This document shows, one piece after another, positions 20,658 through 31,508 of a stretch of 64,000 nucleotides of DNA (its first letter is position 1; each line of letters starts with the position of its first letter). The DNA lies in NCBI RefSeq assembly GCF_012489685.1, contig NC_080041.1:35887780-35951779 (forward strand). The letters run 5' to 3'. A program made the translations under genes and the position numbers. This DNA comes from Lotus japonicus. Its lineage: Eukaryota; Streptophyta; Magnoliopsida; Fabales; Fabaceae. The notes beneath the pieces were generated by a model. The model was not told where the DNA came from and did no database searches. It saw only the letters and a list, made by a program, of their open reading frames with translations.

Positions 20658-21181
20658 GGGACATGGTTATGTTTGTATTGGTTGAAATATGTTTGTAAGC
20701 TGACCTGATGCAATCAATCAATATATGGACATGAAAATTTAAGTAATGCACTATCATAGTTTTGTGGTCTATTCAAGCAAATGATAATACTAAATAAGAA
20801 ATCAATTTAAGTAATGCACTATCATAGTTTTGTCATTGATAATAAAGATATCACATGATCATAAAATTGTAGATTGCACATCCATTCTGTTCAAAATTAC
20901 AATCCCATCATACTATGGATAGGGATATCAAAAAATATGCAATGAAGGAACCATGGATAGATGTCAAACTGAATCAAGTAATGCCCTGAGATCATCAAAG
21001 ATATCATACTCATCAAAATACATCATATGTCTAATTAAGTTACCTACTGGATAGCAAATAAATAAAAGGACATAATTTATGTTCCCATCAACAATTTAAA
21101 GCACCACTATTCCAGAAAAGTTACAGTCCCATCATACTATGGATAGGGATATCAAAAAAAATCTTTCCATGCTGCAATTCT
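20658..21181. other. Spacer between the convergent MULE genes
   Basis: Shared 3' untranslated DNA. It contains short duplications: AAGTAATGCACTATCATAG and TCCCATCATACTATGGATAG each occur twice. No gene seen. Confidence 0.65.
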
Positions 21182-21429
21182 TCACTTGTTCTGATCACCT
21201 TGCATTGGCCTTGTCCTAGGAGTTGGTATGAAGGTCATTGTAGGCATACGGGGCTCATTTGATACTGGTCCAGGTGTGGGTGAACTCCTGATCTGCAAAC
21301 CTGGTTGGACTGCAAGGGGAGCTGGGGCTGACCATGGCCTGTTTGCAAAACGAGGGGCCCTGAATGCAGAGGCTCTAATTGGAGGTGCCCTGACCCCAGC
21401 CTGAACAAAAGGTCCACCAATCTGAACAA

Positions 21430-21600
21430 GAGGCCCAGGCTGAGGCACAGGAGGCACAGGCTGAGGCATAGAAGGCCTAGGCTGAGGCACAGAAGGCCCA
21501 GGCACATGCATAGAAGGCCCAGGCTGAGGCACAGAAGGCCCAGGCATATGCATAGAAGGCCCAGCCATATGCATAGGAGGCCCAGCCACATGCACAGAAG
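21430..21600 (-). repeat. Pro-Gly-Pro-Ser repeat in the transposase tail
   Basis: Tandem units of 24 bp (GGCCCAGGCTGAGGCACAGA and variants on the plus strand) encode alternating PGPSMHxxGPS and PGPSVPQ. Confidence 0.85.
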
Positions 21601-21670
21601 CCCTAGGCTTCCTAGGCTTCCTTGGTGGCCTAGTTTGATTGTTTGGAACTTGGGCTTGGGAATTAGGTGC

Positions 21671-21751
21671 CTACAAACAAGATATAATATGCATGAGTAT
21701 AATATGCATGATAATATGCAGTTTGTGAGAGTATAATATGCATGATTATAC
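21671..21751 (-). other. Transposase intron 2
   Basis: 81 nt. Donor CACAG|GTATAA, acceptor TTTGTAG|GC. Splicing joins the Gln-rich end of exon 2 to APNSQAQVPN in frame. The intron holds three ATAATATGCATGA-like repeats. Confidence 0.75.
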
Positions 21752-22869
21752 CTGTGCTATAGGCTGAGACAATGGTTCTTCATTTGGAGCAGTTTGTGAG
21801 AGGTCAATCTCAGTTTGGTGACCTTGATCATTGCCTTCATTTTCCTCAGGGTGTGGTGGAACCCAATTCCTAGGCATCAGTGCAACACCCTGATGATGAC
21901 AAGTTCTGGTGTTATGACCATATAACCCACACCTTGAACATCTAGTTTCACCAAGAGCTCTCCTAATCCTAGTCCTTCTCCCACCTGCCTGAGCATTCCC
22001 AGCTTGAGTAGATCTTGTTGCCCCACTAGGTGCTGTCCCACTTGGAGCTGCCTCAGTGCTATCTCTTCTCCTATTCTTCTTTGGTCTCCCTGCTTTTCTC
22101 TTCAGCTTAGGTGGGATTGGCCTCAGATAAGGAGTTTCTTCCCAGTAATTTGGACCATTTGTTGGCTGAATTGCAAACTCATAGGTGCTTCTGTAAGCTC
22201 CCATTGTCAACCAAGCATGACAATGGTCCTCTGGCCTCATATTCTTCCAACCAATAGCTGCACATGCATGCTTACATGGCATGCCACTCAATTGCCAGAA
22301 TCTACAAGTACATGTCTGGGCCAATAAATCCACACCAACTCTAGTATCCCAAATAGCTACCTCATATTTTCACCATCAGTTGTCCATGTTGTAGTCCACT
22401 TCCTACTCTCTTCTTTCTCAATGTCAAGCCTCCTTTGTTGCATTGGTGGTAGAGTACCCAAATGTCCATTCAGCTTCATCTTGTTGTTTGCAATAGTCCT
22501 CATAATATAGCACCTCACCTCCTCTAGTAGTGTCAGTATTGGCTTCCCTCTATACCTCAAAATCTTGGCATTGAACACTTCACATGCATTGTTGCAGATG
22601 TTGTCACATTTAGTGAACTCAGTGAAATAAGCCTTGGTCCATGAATTCTTTGGCCACTTATTCAGATAAGTCCAGGCAGCCAGGTTCTTCCTCTTCACCC
22701 TATCCATCTTCTTATTGAATTCCACAACAGTGGTAGCTCTTGAACACGCCCACACAGCATTTTTTAACTCCTTATCCTTCCATTGCTTGGTAAAATTTCT
22801 CCAAAGATGCATTACACAGTACCTGTGTTGAGCACCAGGCATGACCTCTTGCAGTGCTGGAATCAAGCC

Positions 22870-22979
22870 CTGTAACAATAATATAAGATTCAATGTTAGT
22901 CCCTAAACTAGTCATATAAAGGGCATATTAGTCCCTCATCTTTTCGAGCAAATAGAAAAAATAATTGACTTAAATTTAC
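22870..22979 (-). other. Transposase intron 1
   Basis: 110 nt on the minus strand. Donor CAAAAG|GTAAAT, acceptor TTGTTACAG|GG. Splicing joins SDMQK to GLIPALQE in frame, restoring the conserved block around the second catalytic Asp. Confidence 0.85.
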
Positions 22980-24854
22980 CTTTTGCATATCAGACATGAA
23001 ATGCCAGCCATGTTGCCTATAATCCCCCAAATCCCCATGCAAAAGCTCAAGGAACCACTTCCAGTTGTCTTTATTCTCAACATCAACCACTGCATAAGCT
23101 ACCACATAAATTTGGTTGTTTGCATCCTGTGCAACAGCTGACAGGAGCTGGCCTCCAAAATATCCCTTCAAGAAGCATCCATCAAGCCCAATTACAGGTC
23201 TACATCCTGCTCTGAAGCCCCTCTTACATGCATCCAGGCAAATGTAGATCCTTTGGAATTGGGGTGGAGAATCAGTGATTGGAATGCAATCCATCTTCCC
23301 TGTGGAACCGGGGTTGCTCCTCATTAGTTCATGGCAGTAGTCCCATAACCTGCCATACTGCTCTGCTTCACTTCCTTCCACAGCCTTCCTTGCCTGCTTC
23401 ATTGCCCTGAAGATTTTGGTGTCATCCAAAACAACTCCATATTCAATCTTCATTACATCAAATGCCTCAGAGTGAGTAAGATTTGGTTGTGTTCTAATTC
23501 TGTCCACAAGCTTTCCAGCCACCCACTTTGTATTTGCTTGCTTGTTCTTGAAGCCTCTGCAGCAAGTGTGTATGTCATCAAAAGTTTTAATTTGGAAGCT
23601 TTTTGTTGCATTGCTCCATGCACAGAATATCACCCAAGGACACTTTTCCACCCTGCATCCAGCCCTGCACCTCACACTATCATTTTTCAACCACCTCATT
23701 TGTCTCCCTGCTTGTATGGTGTAGTCTCTCACAGCTTGTTTAAATGTGCCCAGATCAGCAAATTCCATTCCAAGCTCCAAGTGAACTTGCCCAAAGCCTG
23801 AACCTTCTTTGAATTGAGGGAAAACTCCCTTTCTTCTTGAGTTGCCTTCATCATCAGTACTTACAGGGCTGTTTAGCTCTTCACTATGGTAGTTCTCACT
23901 ATGTTCTTCACATGACCACTCCTGCTCTTCCACATGTGTTGGCTCATATGCACTGTCTTCATCATCAGAACTCTCAGAACCACTTCCATAATAGGATTGT
24001 GTTTCACTGGTATCAGTCTCTGAATTACACCTTTTCTTTCCCACCATTGGTTTCTTCCCCTTCAAGTCTTTCTCCTTTGTGACTGGCTTCTTCCCCTTGC
24101 TTGGCTTCTTCCCCTTTTCATCTCTGCTTGCCTTCTTCCCTTTCTCCTTTGTGCTTCCCTTCTTCCCCTTCCCATTAGCAGTATCATCCCTTTCCATAAA
24201 TCTGTCAACACATGCATCTATATCAGCCAACATTTGTTCACTCATCATCAGCTAAACATTGTCCTCATTGTCTTCATTACTGTCCACATGCATGCTTTGA
24301 TCATTTTCAGCATTTGGTATGATCTCCACATCATCATCATCATCACTAGCCACCACTGGATCAGGAACTCTGCTTGCAATATCAGCTACTTTGCTTCCCT
24401 CTGGTTCTACAACATTTTCAGCATTTGGTATGATCTCCACATTATCATCATCTTCACTAGGCACCACTGCATCAGGAGGTCCATGCACAATAAATTCCTC
24501 ATGATTCATAATATGCTCAAAGTAGACTTCTATCTCCCAGTTGTTCTTCCTAGCAACTATGAACATGTCTCTTATAGAATCATCCCCTTCAACCTTAATG
24601 AGATCCATTATCCCTTCTTCAGCTCCATGATTCCGAAACCATATTTTGCTAAAGCTGTGGTAGTAGTGTTCTTTGGCTAATGCTTCCAGCGTAAATACAT
24701 TGAATGTATCCACATCAATGTCTTCCCACACACACATTTCACCTCCATCATACAACACACCAACACCATCAGGCTCAGCATTTGTCACTAGATTTCCACC
24801 ATGGTGCAAAATTAGAGTCATCCTGCGATTAATCATCTGCATTGCATGACACAC

Positions 24855-25569
24855 AAAATTAGAAATAATATCATGAAATTTTTTTTGGTTTTCTCAGTAC
24901 AAAATTTGGGGTTTTTCACATAACATCAAAACGTTCAAAACCACCACAAATCAACTCAACAAAGCACGCCGGGTTAGAACACAAATAGAAAAAATAAAAC
25001 TTTTCTTCATTTTCCCATAATAGCATGTATCATCATAAACCCCAACCCCAAATAAAATCCAACAACCAGACCCAAAATCTCACTACACAAACACCAACCT
25101 AACATCCATTCGAACACTAACACAAATAAAACCATGAAATAGAAGACGAAAATAACGATGAAACTTAAAGCAAAAACATACCTTTACGTCGTGAAGAACG
25201 ATGAAGACACACCGTGGAACTCGTCACCGTCGGTCGTCGTCCTTCACCAGACAACAACAACGAACACACCCAACTTCACCGCCGCTCGGGAACCAGTGTT
25301 TTTCAACCTAATCCTCTCAAAGGTTGAAGCTTTTCTCTCTGCAATGGGTAAGGAAGAAGAAGATGGTCTGACACTCGCTCTCTCTACTCTACAACGTATT
25401 ATGATCATAGGTTGGCAGGGACTAATTTGCCCACATATTGGTCCAATGGGGAGGTGCCACGTCATCAGGGATCATTGTGAAATAAAGATTTTTTGGGGGA
25501 AAGTAACTTATGACACGTGGCACGACACGGGGGCAAGCCAAGGTGTCAATTAAAGTGACATGTCACTTT
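24855..25569. other. 5' region of the MULE transposase
   Basis: Between the transposase frame and the right TIR. A plausible acceptor (ATGCAG before ATGATTAATCGC) at about 24837 suggests a 5' untranslated intron. The plus-strand frame 25158-25553 is not supported as a gene. Confidence 0.5.
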
Positions 25570-25716
25570 TCCGTCCCAGGGACTAACGGCCCAACGTGGT
25601 TAGGGACTACTATGACCGACGGAGACAAACTCAGGGATTTTTTTCACCATTAATGAAACCCAAGGACTACTATGACCGACGCTTACAATCTCAGGGACCA
25701 AAATGGTGATTCACTC
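25570..25716 (-). repeat. Right TIR of the MULE
   Basis: Reverse complement of the left TIR with the same internal duplication. It lies about 720 bp upstream of the transposase frame and should hold or adjoin its promoter. Confidence 0.92.
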
Positions 25717-25726
25717 TAACATTATT

Positions 25727-26456
25727 CCTACCACATAGGTCTAAGTGTTCAGAAAATTAATATAATAATGTTATCTTAATTTGCTAAATTAAAAAATTCT
25801 CTATTACCATATTAATAGAAATGGAGGTAGTACAATGAATAAATGAGAGAGATTTATGGTAATTCTATAACTTAGGTTTGGGAGTGGTATAAGTTAAAAG
25901 GTTATCCAAATCTTAATTATAAGTATTAAATTTTTTAGCTAAATGTTTAAATAACAACTTTTAACCACAATGATCATTCATTCGGTAAAAAGTATGTTTG
26001 ATTCTCCTAAAGTTAGGTTTCAGTTTCGAGTATTGTGGATGGAAGAAAACCCCGCTGGGAGAGTTAGCCCCACCATTCTTATTGTTATCATAGGAGGGGC
26101 TATGCCTGATTATTTATTTGTGTGGCAGCTTGATGAGTTTTTTTTTCTACTCTGCCATGGGAATGGATAACCTGGTTACTTGTATTGGTCTCCATCATGG
26201 GCTGGCAGCATTGAAGCACGTATAATTTCTTTGTGCTTTCACTTCCAAAGGCTATGTTTGATTCTGATGGTGGAAGATACTGGTGCTTGGTGGCTTGTTA
26301 CTGATACAGTTTGTATGGGGGTATTAATTTTGGGTTCAAGATTATACTAACACTTTGCTGATTTGGTCCTCTTGGTGGTATATAAAGTATAGCTTCCACC
26401 AGGGTTCTTGTTATTTTGTTATCTCTTCTTTTTCTCTCTATCTATATATATATATA
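25727..26456. other. Spacer between the MULE and the Helitron nest
   Basis: 25980-26430 has a more gene-like composition than its neighbours, but only short interrupted frames and no recognised motif. It ends in a TATC/TA simple repeat where Helitron C begins. Confidence 0.5.
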
Positions 26457-26762
26457 TCTATATATATATGTAAAGCACACTTGAGTTTTTGCATTAAATA
26501 CATAAGCAAAACTCAAGTGTGTATTAAAAGCAACCAAAAAAATAAAAAGCTTTGTAATAAATATATTAAACAATAATAAAACTAAAATTAAAAAAATACA
26601 TATTGTAAAAAACTATTCAACTACTACCATTAAATAAAAACATTCATAAACTTAAAATTTCCTTGAGTTTTGTATTTCACAAATATTAAAAATTAAATTA
26701 AATAAGAAAATTATATTTATTAGCAAATAATTTACATAAAATAATTTTAAAATTCAAAATAT
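26457..26762 (+). mobile_element. Helitron C, 5' fragment
   Basis: Starts A|TC, TA run, ATGTAAAGCACACTTGAGTT. It is nearly identical to the first 300 bp of Helitron A (opposite strand, 22 kb away). No own 3' end is seen; it is cut by Helitron E. Confidence 0.75.
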
Positions 26763-27547
26763 TCTATCTATATATATATGTAAAGGAGACTTGAGTTTTT
26801 TCCATTAAATACATCAAGTAATTCCTACCTCTACATTAAAATGCATTAAAAATAAAGAATTCCATTTGCAATAAATATATTAAATAATAAAATTAAAACT
26901 GAATAAATTGTAATGTCAAAAACTATTCAACTACGAACATTAAATAATATATTTATAAACTTATTTATCTTCATTTTTATAATTATTTATATATATATTA
27001 TATATTAATTACAAAATTTCCTATACATTTAAGTAAAACCTAAATATAATGTGATAAAAAATTTAAACATATGTAGATAAAATATTTATTATTGACCTCA
27101 ACTTGAGAAAAAAATTAAATTTATATAAAATAAATATATGAAATATCAGAAATAGTCAATGATTAAATACTCTTCGTAAAGATATACTTATAATTTTTTT
27201 TAATAGTTACATGTGTTGTTTAATATAGATTGTTATAATTTTGTTTTGTGTTATTTTATAAAATAATTTTACATACATAAAAAATTAATATATTATAATT
27301 ATTTAAGTCTTTTAGAATATCTTTTTATATACATTAAAAGTGTATAGAGTATACACAAGATGATATTTAGAATAAAATTTTATTAAATAATATTTTTATA
27401 TGGAAACATTATTTATAATTAAAATTAAAAAATGCCGCAATAATTTATAAAAACATTTTTAAAATTAACATTATTAAGTATGACGTGGATGTCAAAAAAG
27501 TATGACGTGTGTGTATTTTTTTCAGAAATTTATTCAATTATAAATTT

Positions 27548-27872
27548 TGATATATTTTTTTTCTGTTATTTGTTTGGAGGTGCAGGTTATCAGATAGTTG
27601 GATAATGCATTGGTTATAGGTGTAATTTTCATTTGCTTTTGGGTGTTTGTATGGGGTTTTTTGGCCAAGTACTATGATGTTTTGACCCCTTTGAGATTTG
27701 GGTACTCTTTTTCCTTACTAGGATTTTTTCCCAATGAGTTTTTTCCTACTAAGGTTTTAATGAGACCCTCTCTCAAAGTCATTATGTGGTCATTGGGTGG
27801 GGGTTTTGTATGCGACACAGACATGTGATTCGTTGCTGACCTGTTTTTTGAGGCTTTTTAATAATATGTTAT
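27548..27872 (+). other. Extra segment in Helitron D
   Basis: About 325 bp of T- and G-rich sequence absent from Helitron A, which reads straight across this point. It holds an open frame at 27598-27828 without recognisable domain. It may be a captured or inserted fragment of another retroelement. Confidence 0.5.
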
Positions 27873-28330
27873 TCAGTTTTTTAAAAAAAAACTTAAAGAA
27901 GTATAACAGATAAAAATAATAAAGGCTAAAATTAAAAATTAATTATTTTACTAAATAATATTTTAGAATATTAAAATTATAATTTATTGTAATTATAAAA
28001 GTTAAAGTTAATTAATTGTTGATAAAAAGTATAAGAAAACGTTGATATAATTTTATTGGTGATATTAAAACTTATTAATTGATTTAAAATATTTGAAATG
28101 CACTTTATAATTTATTGTATGTTTTAATAAATTCATTTTTAAATTTTTAAAATTATTATAATGCTAATTATTAAATTTGAATAGTATTAATTATTTAAAG
28201 AAAACTCTAATACTCATAATAAAATGTTTTAACACAATTATTTTTATTTTATTATAATTTATAAGTAAAAAATGTTTATTTTTTTTAAACTATAATAAAT
28301 TTTATATTATGTTGATAAAATTGTAAAAAC

Positions 28331-28360
28331 ACCCGTGCAACGCACGGGTTTTATATCTAG
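28331..28360 (+). repeat. Helitron D 3' terminus: hairpin and CTAG
   Basis: ACCCGTGC / AAC / GCACGGGT at 28331-28349, 7 nt, CTAG at 28357-28360. It is the exact mirror of the Helitron A end. Confidence 0.88.
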
Positions 28361-28563
28361 TATATATGTAAAGCTCACTTGAGCTTTTGCATTAAACACA
28401 TTAGCAAAGACTATTAAAAGTGTGAAAAGTATTGTATCAAACACAACACTAATAACATTATTTCTATCTTAATTATTTTTTCTGTTATTTAAGCAAAATG
28501 AATTTAATTCAATGAGTTTCAAAACTGGATTAGAGATTATAAAACTGCATAACTTACCTCAAA

Positions 28564-28818
28564 GTAACCGGTACTATCACATTAAGGAGGGAACACTGAT
28601 GATAAGAGAAGAAGTTTTTGCTCACCCTTTGCCTTTTATCTTCACGTAACTGATACAATCACATTAAAGAGAGAACACTGATGATAAAAAAAAATATATT
28701 TTGCTCAACCTTTGCCCATATATTTGGAAGATAATCAATTCTATAATCCAAGATAATCAGGTGCCTTTACTGAGCCTTTGCCCATATATTTGTCAGATAA
28801 TCAATTCTATAATCCATA
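28564..28818 (+). repeat. Diverged tandem duplications in Helitron E
   Basis: An 82-bp unit (GTAACCGGTACTATCACATT..) is repeated once with about 80 percent identity. A second unit (TTTGCCCATATATTTG..AATCAATTCTATAATCCA) occurs at about 28710 and 28777. Confidence 0.7.
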
Positions 28819-29268
28819 CCCAATTACACTAAACATAAAAAAAAATGTATATGATCATTTAGAAACATTATAAGAAACATGAATGTTCAAATGCGAAATG
28901 CATAAACATTTATCTTCATTTTCATTTGTCGTTGTGATTAAATAAAATTTTTTTGAAATGGTGATTAAATAAAAATTGACACCACAATCCATGCATTCAG
29001 AAAATCTTTTTTTCTTACCCAGTGTTTGGCAGCTCTAATTATTAAAGTTGTCAGCTGTTACATTTGTACATATTTCAATCACAAACCCATAAGCTGCGAT
29101 TCCATAGCAATAAAGCCAAAATTACATTTGTTCATATTCCAATCACAAATTCATAAGTTGCCCTTTAGAAACTGATAAAAATTGGCAATATCAAAAGCCT
29201 ATTAATCTACCTACATTAAATAAATTGAATGCAATGTATTACACTAAATCACGCACTATTGTATGTCT

Positions 29269-29278
29269 CTATATAAAC
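29269..29278 (+). promoter_or_regulatory. TATA box upstream of the small ORF
   Basis: CTATATAAAC, followed by a CA-rich leader-like stretch and, 58 bp later, an ATG. The arrangement is typical of a plant core promoter and short 5' leader. Confidence 0.4.
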
Positions 29279-29335
29279 AAATAACTCACACTCAAATCAA
29301 ACATATCTTATACTCCAACAACCTACAAGAAAAAA

Positions 29336-29458
29336 ATGACAACTGTCACAAGCCATTTCAACAAATATGTCATTTTTCATCATATTAGCAAATTAAAAAT
29401 TTGTTTTTTTTTAATTATATTACTCATTTCTTATTTCTTTGTTTCAGGAGAAAGATAA
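29336..29458 (+). CDS. Possible small secreted-peptide gene start (40 codons)
   Basis: The ATG in AAAAAATGAC opens 40 codons: a short polar start, basic ISKLK, then a strongly hydrophobic CFFLIILLISYFFVSG followed by a stop. This is signal-peptide-like. A good 3' splice site (TTTCTTTGTTTCAG|GAG) lies at the end of the hydrophobic stretch. A second frame from there runs EKDNQQQQKTNACYYREKCC onward, so the true gene could be spliced. It could be a host small-peptide gene fragment carried by Helitron E, or chance. The family is not recognised. Confidence 0.3.
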   Translation: MTTVTSHFNKYVIFHHISKLKICFFLIILLISYFFVSGER

Positions 29459-30478
29459 TCAACAACAACAAAAAACTAATGCATGCTACTATAGGGAGAA
29501 GTGTTGCACACAAATTGAAGAATATTTTAAAAGAAGAAAAAAATATACACGATTACAAATTTTATGGTCACAAAGAATAAATAAAAAATTCCTTAGTTGA
29601 GAAAATACTTTGATGTTACAATTTGATGCTACAACTATAGTGAAGGAAATAACAAATAATAATATAATCCCCCACCTCATTTTTAATTTGTGAACTTTGC
29701 CAAAAAAAAAACTACATCCTCTTTCTCAACATGAATAGATGACAAAAGAGAAATGTGTTATAGATAGCTTTTACTTGAGGCTCATACGTGAATCTGAAAC
29801 TCGGATTCATACAGAACTAACCATTATATTAAAATTTTCTTACTTATTTTAATATATTTAAAATTAAATTTTTAATATTTTTAAATAAATAAATTGTTAA
29901 AATTACATCGATTCTAATTATTAAATATAATTAATATTAATTATTTACATAAAGAGAACTCTAATATTATATATTGAAATGACTTAAAAAAATTATTTTA
30001 ATTTTATTATATTTTATAAGAAAAAATATTTTACGATTTATATAAACTATAATTTTAAACTTATTATAATTTTAAAAGTTAAAATTAATTTAATGTTCTT
30101 GGTCTTGGAAGGTCACAAGAAATGACTTTCTTCCCAGTAAAAAGCATAAAATATGATATTAAAACTTATTTTGTAATATTAAACACTTATTACTTAACCT
30201 TTTTCACTTAATTTAAATATTTCAAATTAACTTCACAATTTTTCATATTATTAAATAAATAAATTTTAAATTGTTAAAGTTATTTCTATGCCAATAATTA
30301 AATATCAATAATTAAATTTGAGTAATATTAATTATTTACACAAAATTAACTCTAATTAAATTTATTGAAATATTTTAACACAATTTTTTACATATTTATA
30401 ATTAAAAATTATTTTAATTTTTATTTAATTAAACTATAATAATATATACATTATGTTAAAAAGTATTGTAAGTAAATC

Positions 30479-30505
30479 CGTGCAACGCACGAATATAATA
30501 TCTAG
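30479..30505 (+). repeat. Helitron E 3' terminus: hairpin and CTAG
   Basis: CGTGC / AAC / GCACG, then ATATAATAT and CTAG, followed by T. The stem is shorter than in D. Confidence 0.75.
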
Positions 30506-31508
30506 TTTTGATGTATTAAGGGTTGAGTACTCCTTGTGTTCCCATTAATACATTTCTTTACCTATAAAAAAATATATATATTACCTATCATATCTTTCAT
30601 TTTTCTCATTTTTTTTTTTGGTGGAGATGGTGATAAAGTGTCAACGTAAACTTATCACAAATAAGTGAAGTGAGTTGCGAACACAATTATGAAAACTTTT
30701 ATATTTGATATTTGGGTGACAATTGTGTTGTGTCGACTACAATTTGTAAGCTTTGTGGGGACTATTTCATTTTGTCACCTATTCGCCCTTGTAAAGTAGA
30801 CTTGGCAAAATTGGCACCCACGATCGAGCCCAACTTGCATGTGCTTGTGTGGTTGGAAATTTTCAGATTAACTAACACCATTGTATAAATAAAAGCCTTT
30901 TATTGGGCAAAGTAATTAAGAAATCAATTGCACTAATTTCACGTAGCTTTTTATATTGTAAATTAGAGCTTAGTAGCATATATAGACATCCCCATATGAT
31001 TGCCTAAAACCTATATAGGTAAATTTAGTAGATGTTCTCGAATAACAACTCTAGTGGTAAGAGTTTGGGGACATATTGGTTGAGGAGAGAAATGTCCAGA
31101 GATTAATTCTTGAAAAACATAATTTATCTTTCCAATGTACCAAGAAAAAGATAAATTTAGTAGATCTCTAATACGTAGACCATGGAAGGTGCAACACCTG
31201 TAAGACACCCTTGTTCATACAGATTTATCTTTGAATTTTTTTTTCATGATAAAGAGTTTTTAATGGCTCAAAAATTTCACAACTAATTAGGGGACATCAA
31301 GTTGGCTAGCTGGGACAACCAAAGTGAGGTTCATCTCATCTAACAGTTAGGCGAGTGGAACGAAGTCAACATACTTACTGAACAATGTAAGCAAGGTTAC
31401 CAAGGGTAACCATCAAATCTAAAGTCGATCACAAATGAGTCATTAAGGTCTAGTGCCTCAATGACGACTCTCATAATTCATATAAATACATATTTAATTG
31501 TTCATTTA
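30506..31508. other. Spacer with a LINE-like 3' tail at its start
   Basis: 30515-30575 reads GGGTTGAGTACTCCTTGTG.. to CCTATAAAAAAATA. This is close in wording to 46620-46677 and to plant LINE 3' ends with a short poly(A). The rest shows no gene or repeat. Confidence 0.45.

Larger units (their letters stand above)
21182..24854 (-). pseudogene. Mutator-like transposase, three exons, one stop and one frameshift
   Basis: Exon 1 (about 24854 to 22980) has an N-terminal module (MTLILHHGG.. to acidic repeats VEIIPNAEN). An in-frame TAG at 24254-24252 follows, and the same frame resumes at the next codons. After a Lys-rich NLS-like segment come the Mutator zinc DNA-binding domain (FKQAVRDYTIQAGRQMRW, C-C-H-C) and the first catalytic Asp in VIGLDGCFLKG. 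Exon 2 (22869 to 21752) has QKGLIPALQEVMPGAQHRYC with the Cys-His motif, the catalytic Glu region NNACEVFNAKILRYRGKPIL, a SWIM finger (CTCRFWQLSGMPCKHA) and a CCHC knuckle (CSRCGLYGHNTRTC). A one-base frameshift lies near 22366, just before the SWIM finger. Exon 3 (21670 to 21182) is a Pro-rich repeat tail. All catalytic residues are kept, but the two lesions should abolish a full-length product. Confidence 0.9.
19690..25716 (-). mobile_element. Full-length Mutator-like element (MULE), 6.0 kb
   Basis: About 147-bp terminal inverted repeats starting GAGTGAATCACCATTTTGGT at both ends, flanked by the perfect 10-bp duplication TAACATTATT (19680-19689 and 25717-25726). It encodes a transposase on the minus strand (24854 to 21182). 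A separate GRF zinc-finger gene lies on the plus strand (20050-20657), with the two genes converging. The transposase has one in-frame stop and one frameshift, so this copy is probably not autonomous now. The near-identical TIRs suggest recent activity. Confidence 0.95.
26767..28360 (+). mobile_element. Helitron D, non-autonomous, nested in E
   Basis: Starts A|TC, TA run, ATGTAAAGGAGACTTGAG. Ends with an 8-bp stem hairpin and CTAG, followed by T. The body from about 26880 to the end matches Helitron A on the opposite strand over more than 1 kb, except for an extra segment at about 27548-27872. Confidence 0.85.
26763..30505 (+). mobile_element. Helitron E, split by Helitron D
   Basis: The 5' terminal TCTA at 26763-26766 is separated from the rest of its terminus (TATATATGTAAAGCTCACTT at 28361) by Helitron D. 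The 3' end is CGTGC/GCACG around AAC (30479-30491), then CTAG at 30502-30505 and host T. Its own body (28361-30505, 2.1 kb) is not homologous to A or D in the middle and holds tandem duplications and a possible small-peptide gene. Confidence 0.65.

Noticed and set aside
25158..25553. 131-codon plus-strand frame near the right end of the MULE
   Set aside because: It lies in the transposase leader and TIR, has no domain, and is on the wrong strand for the element's known genes.
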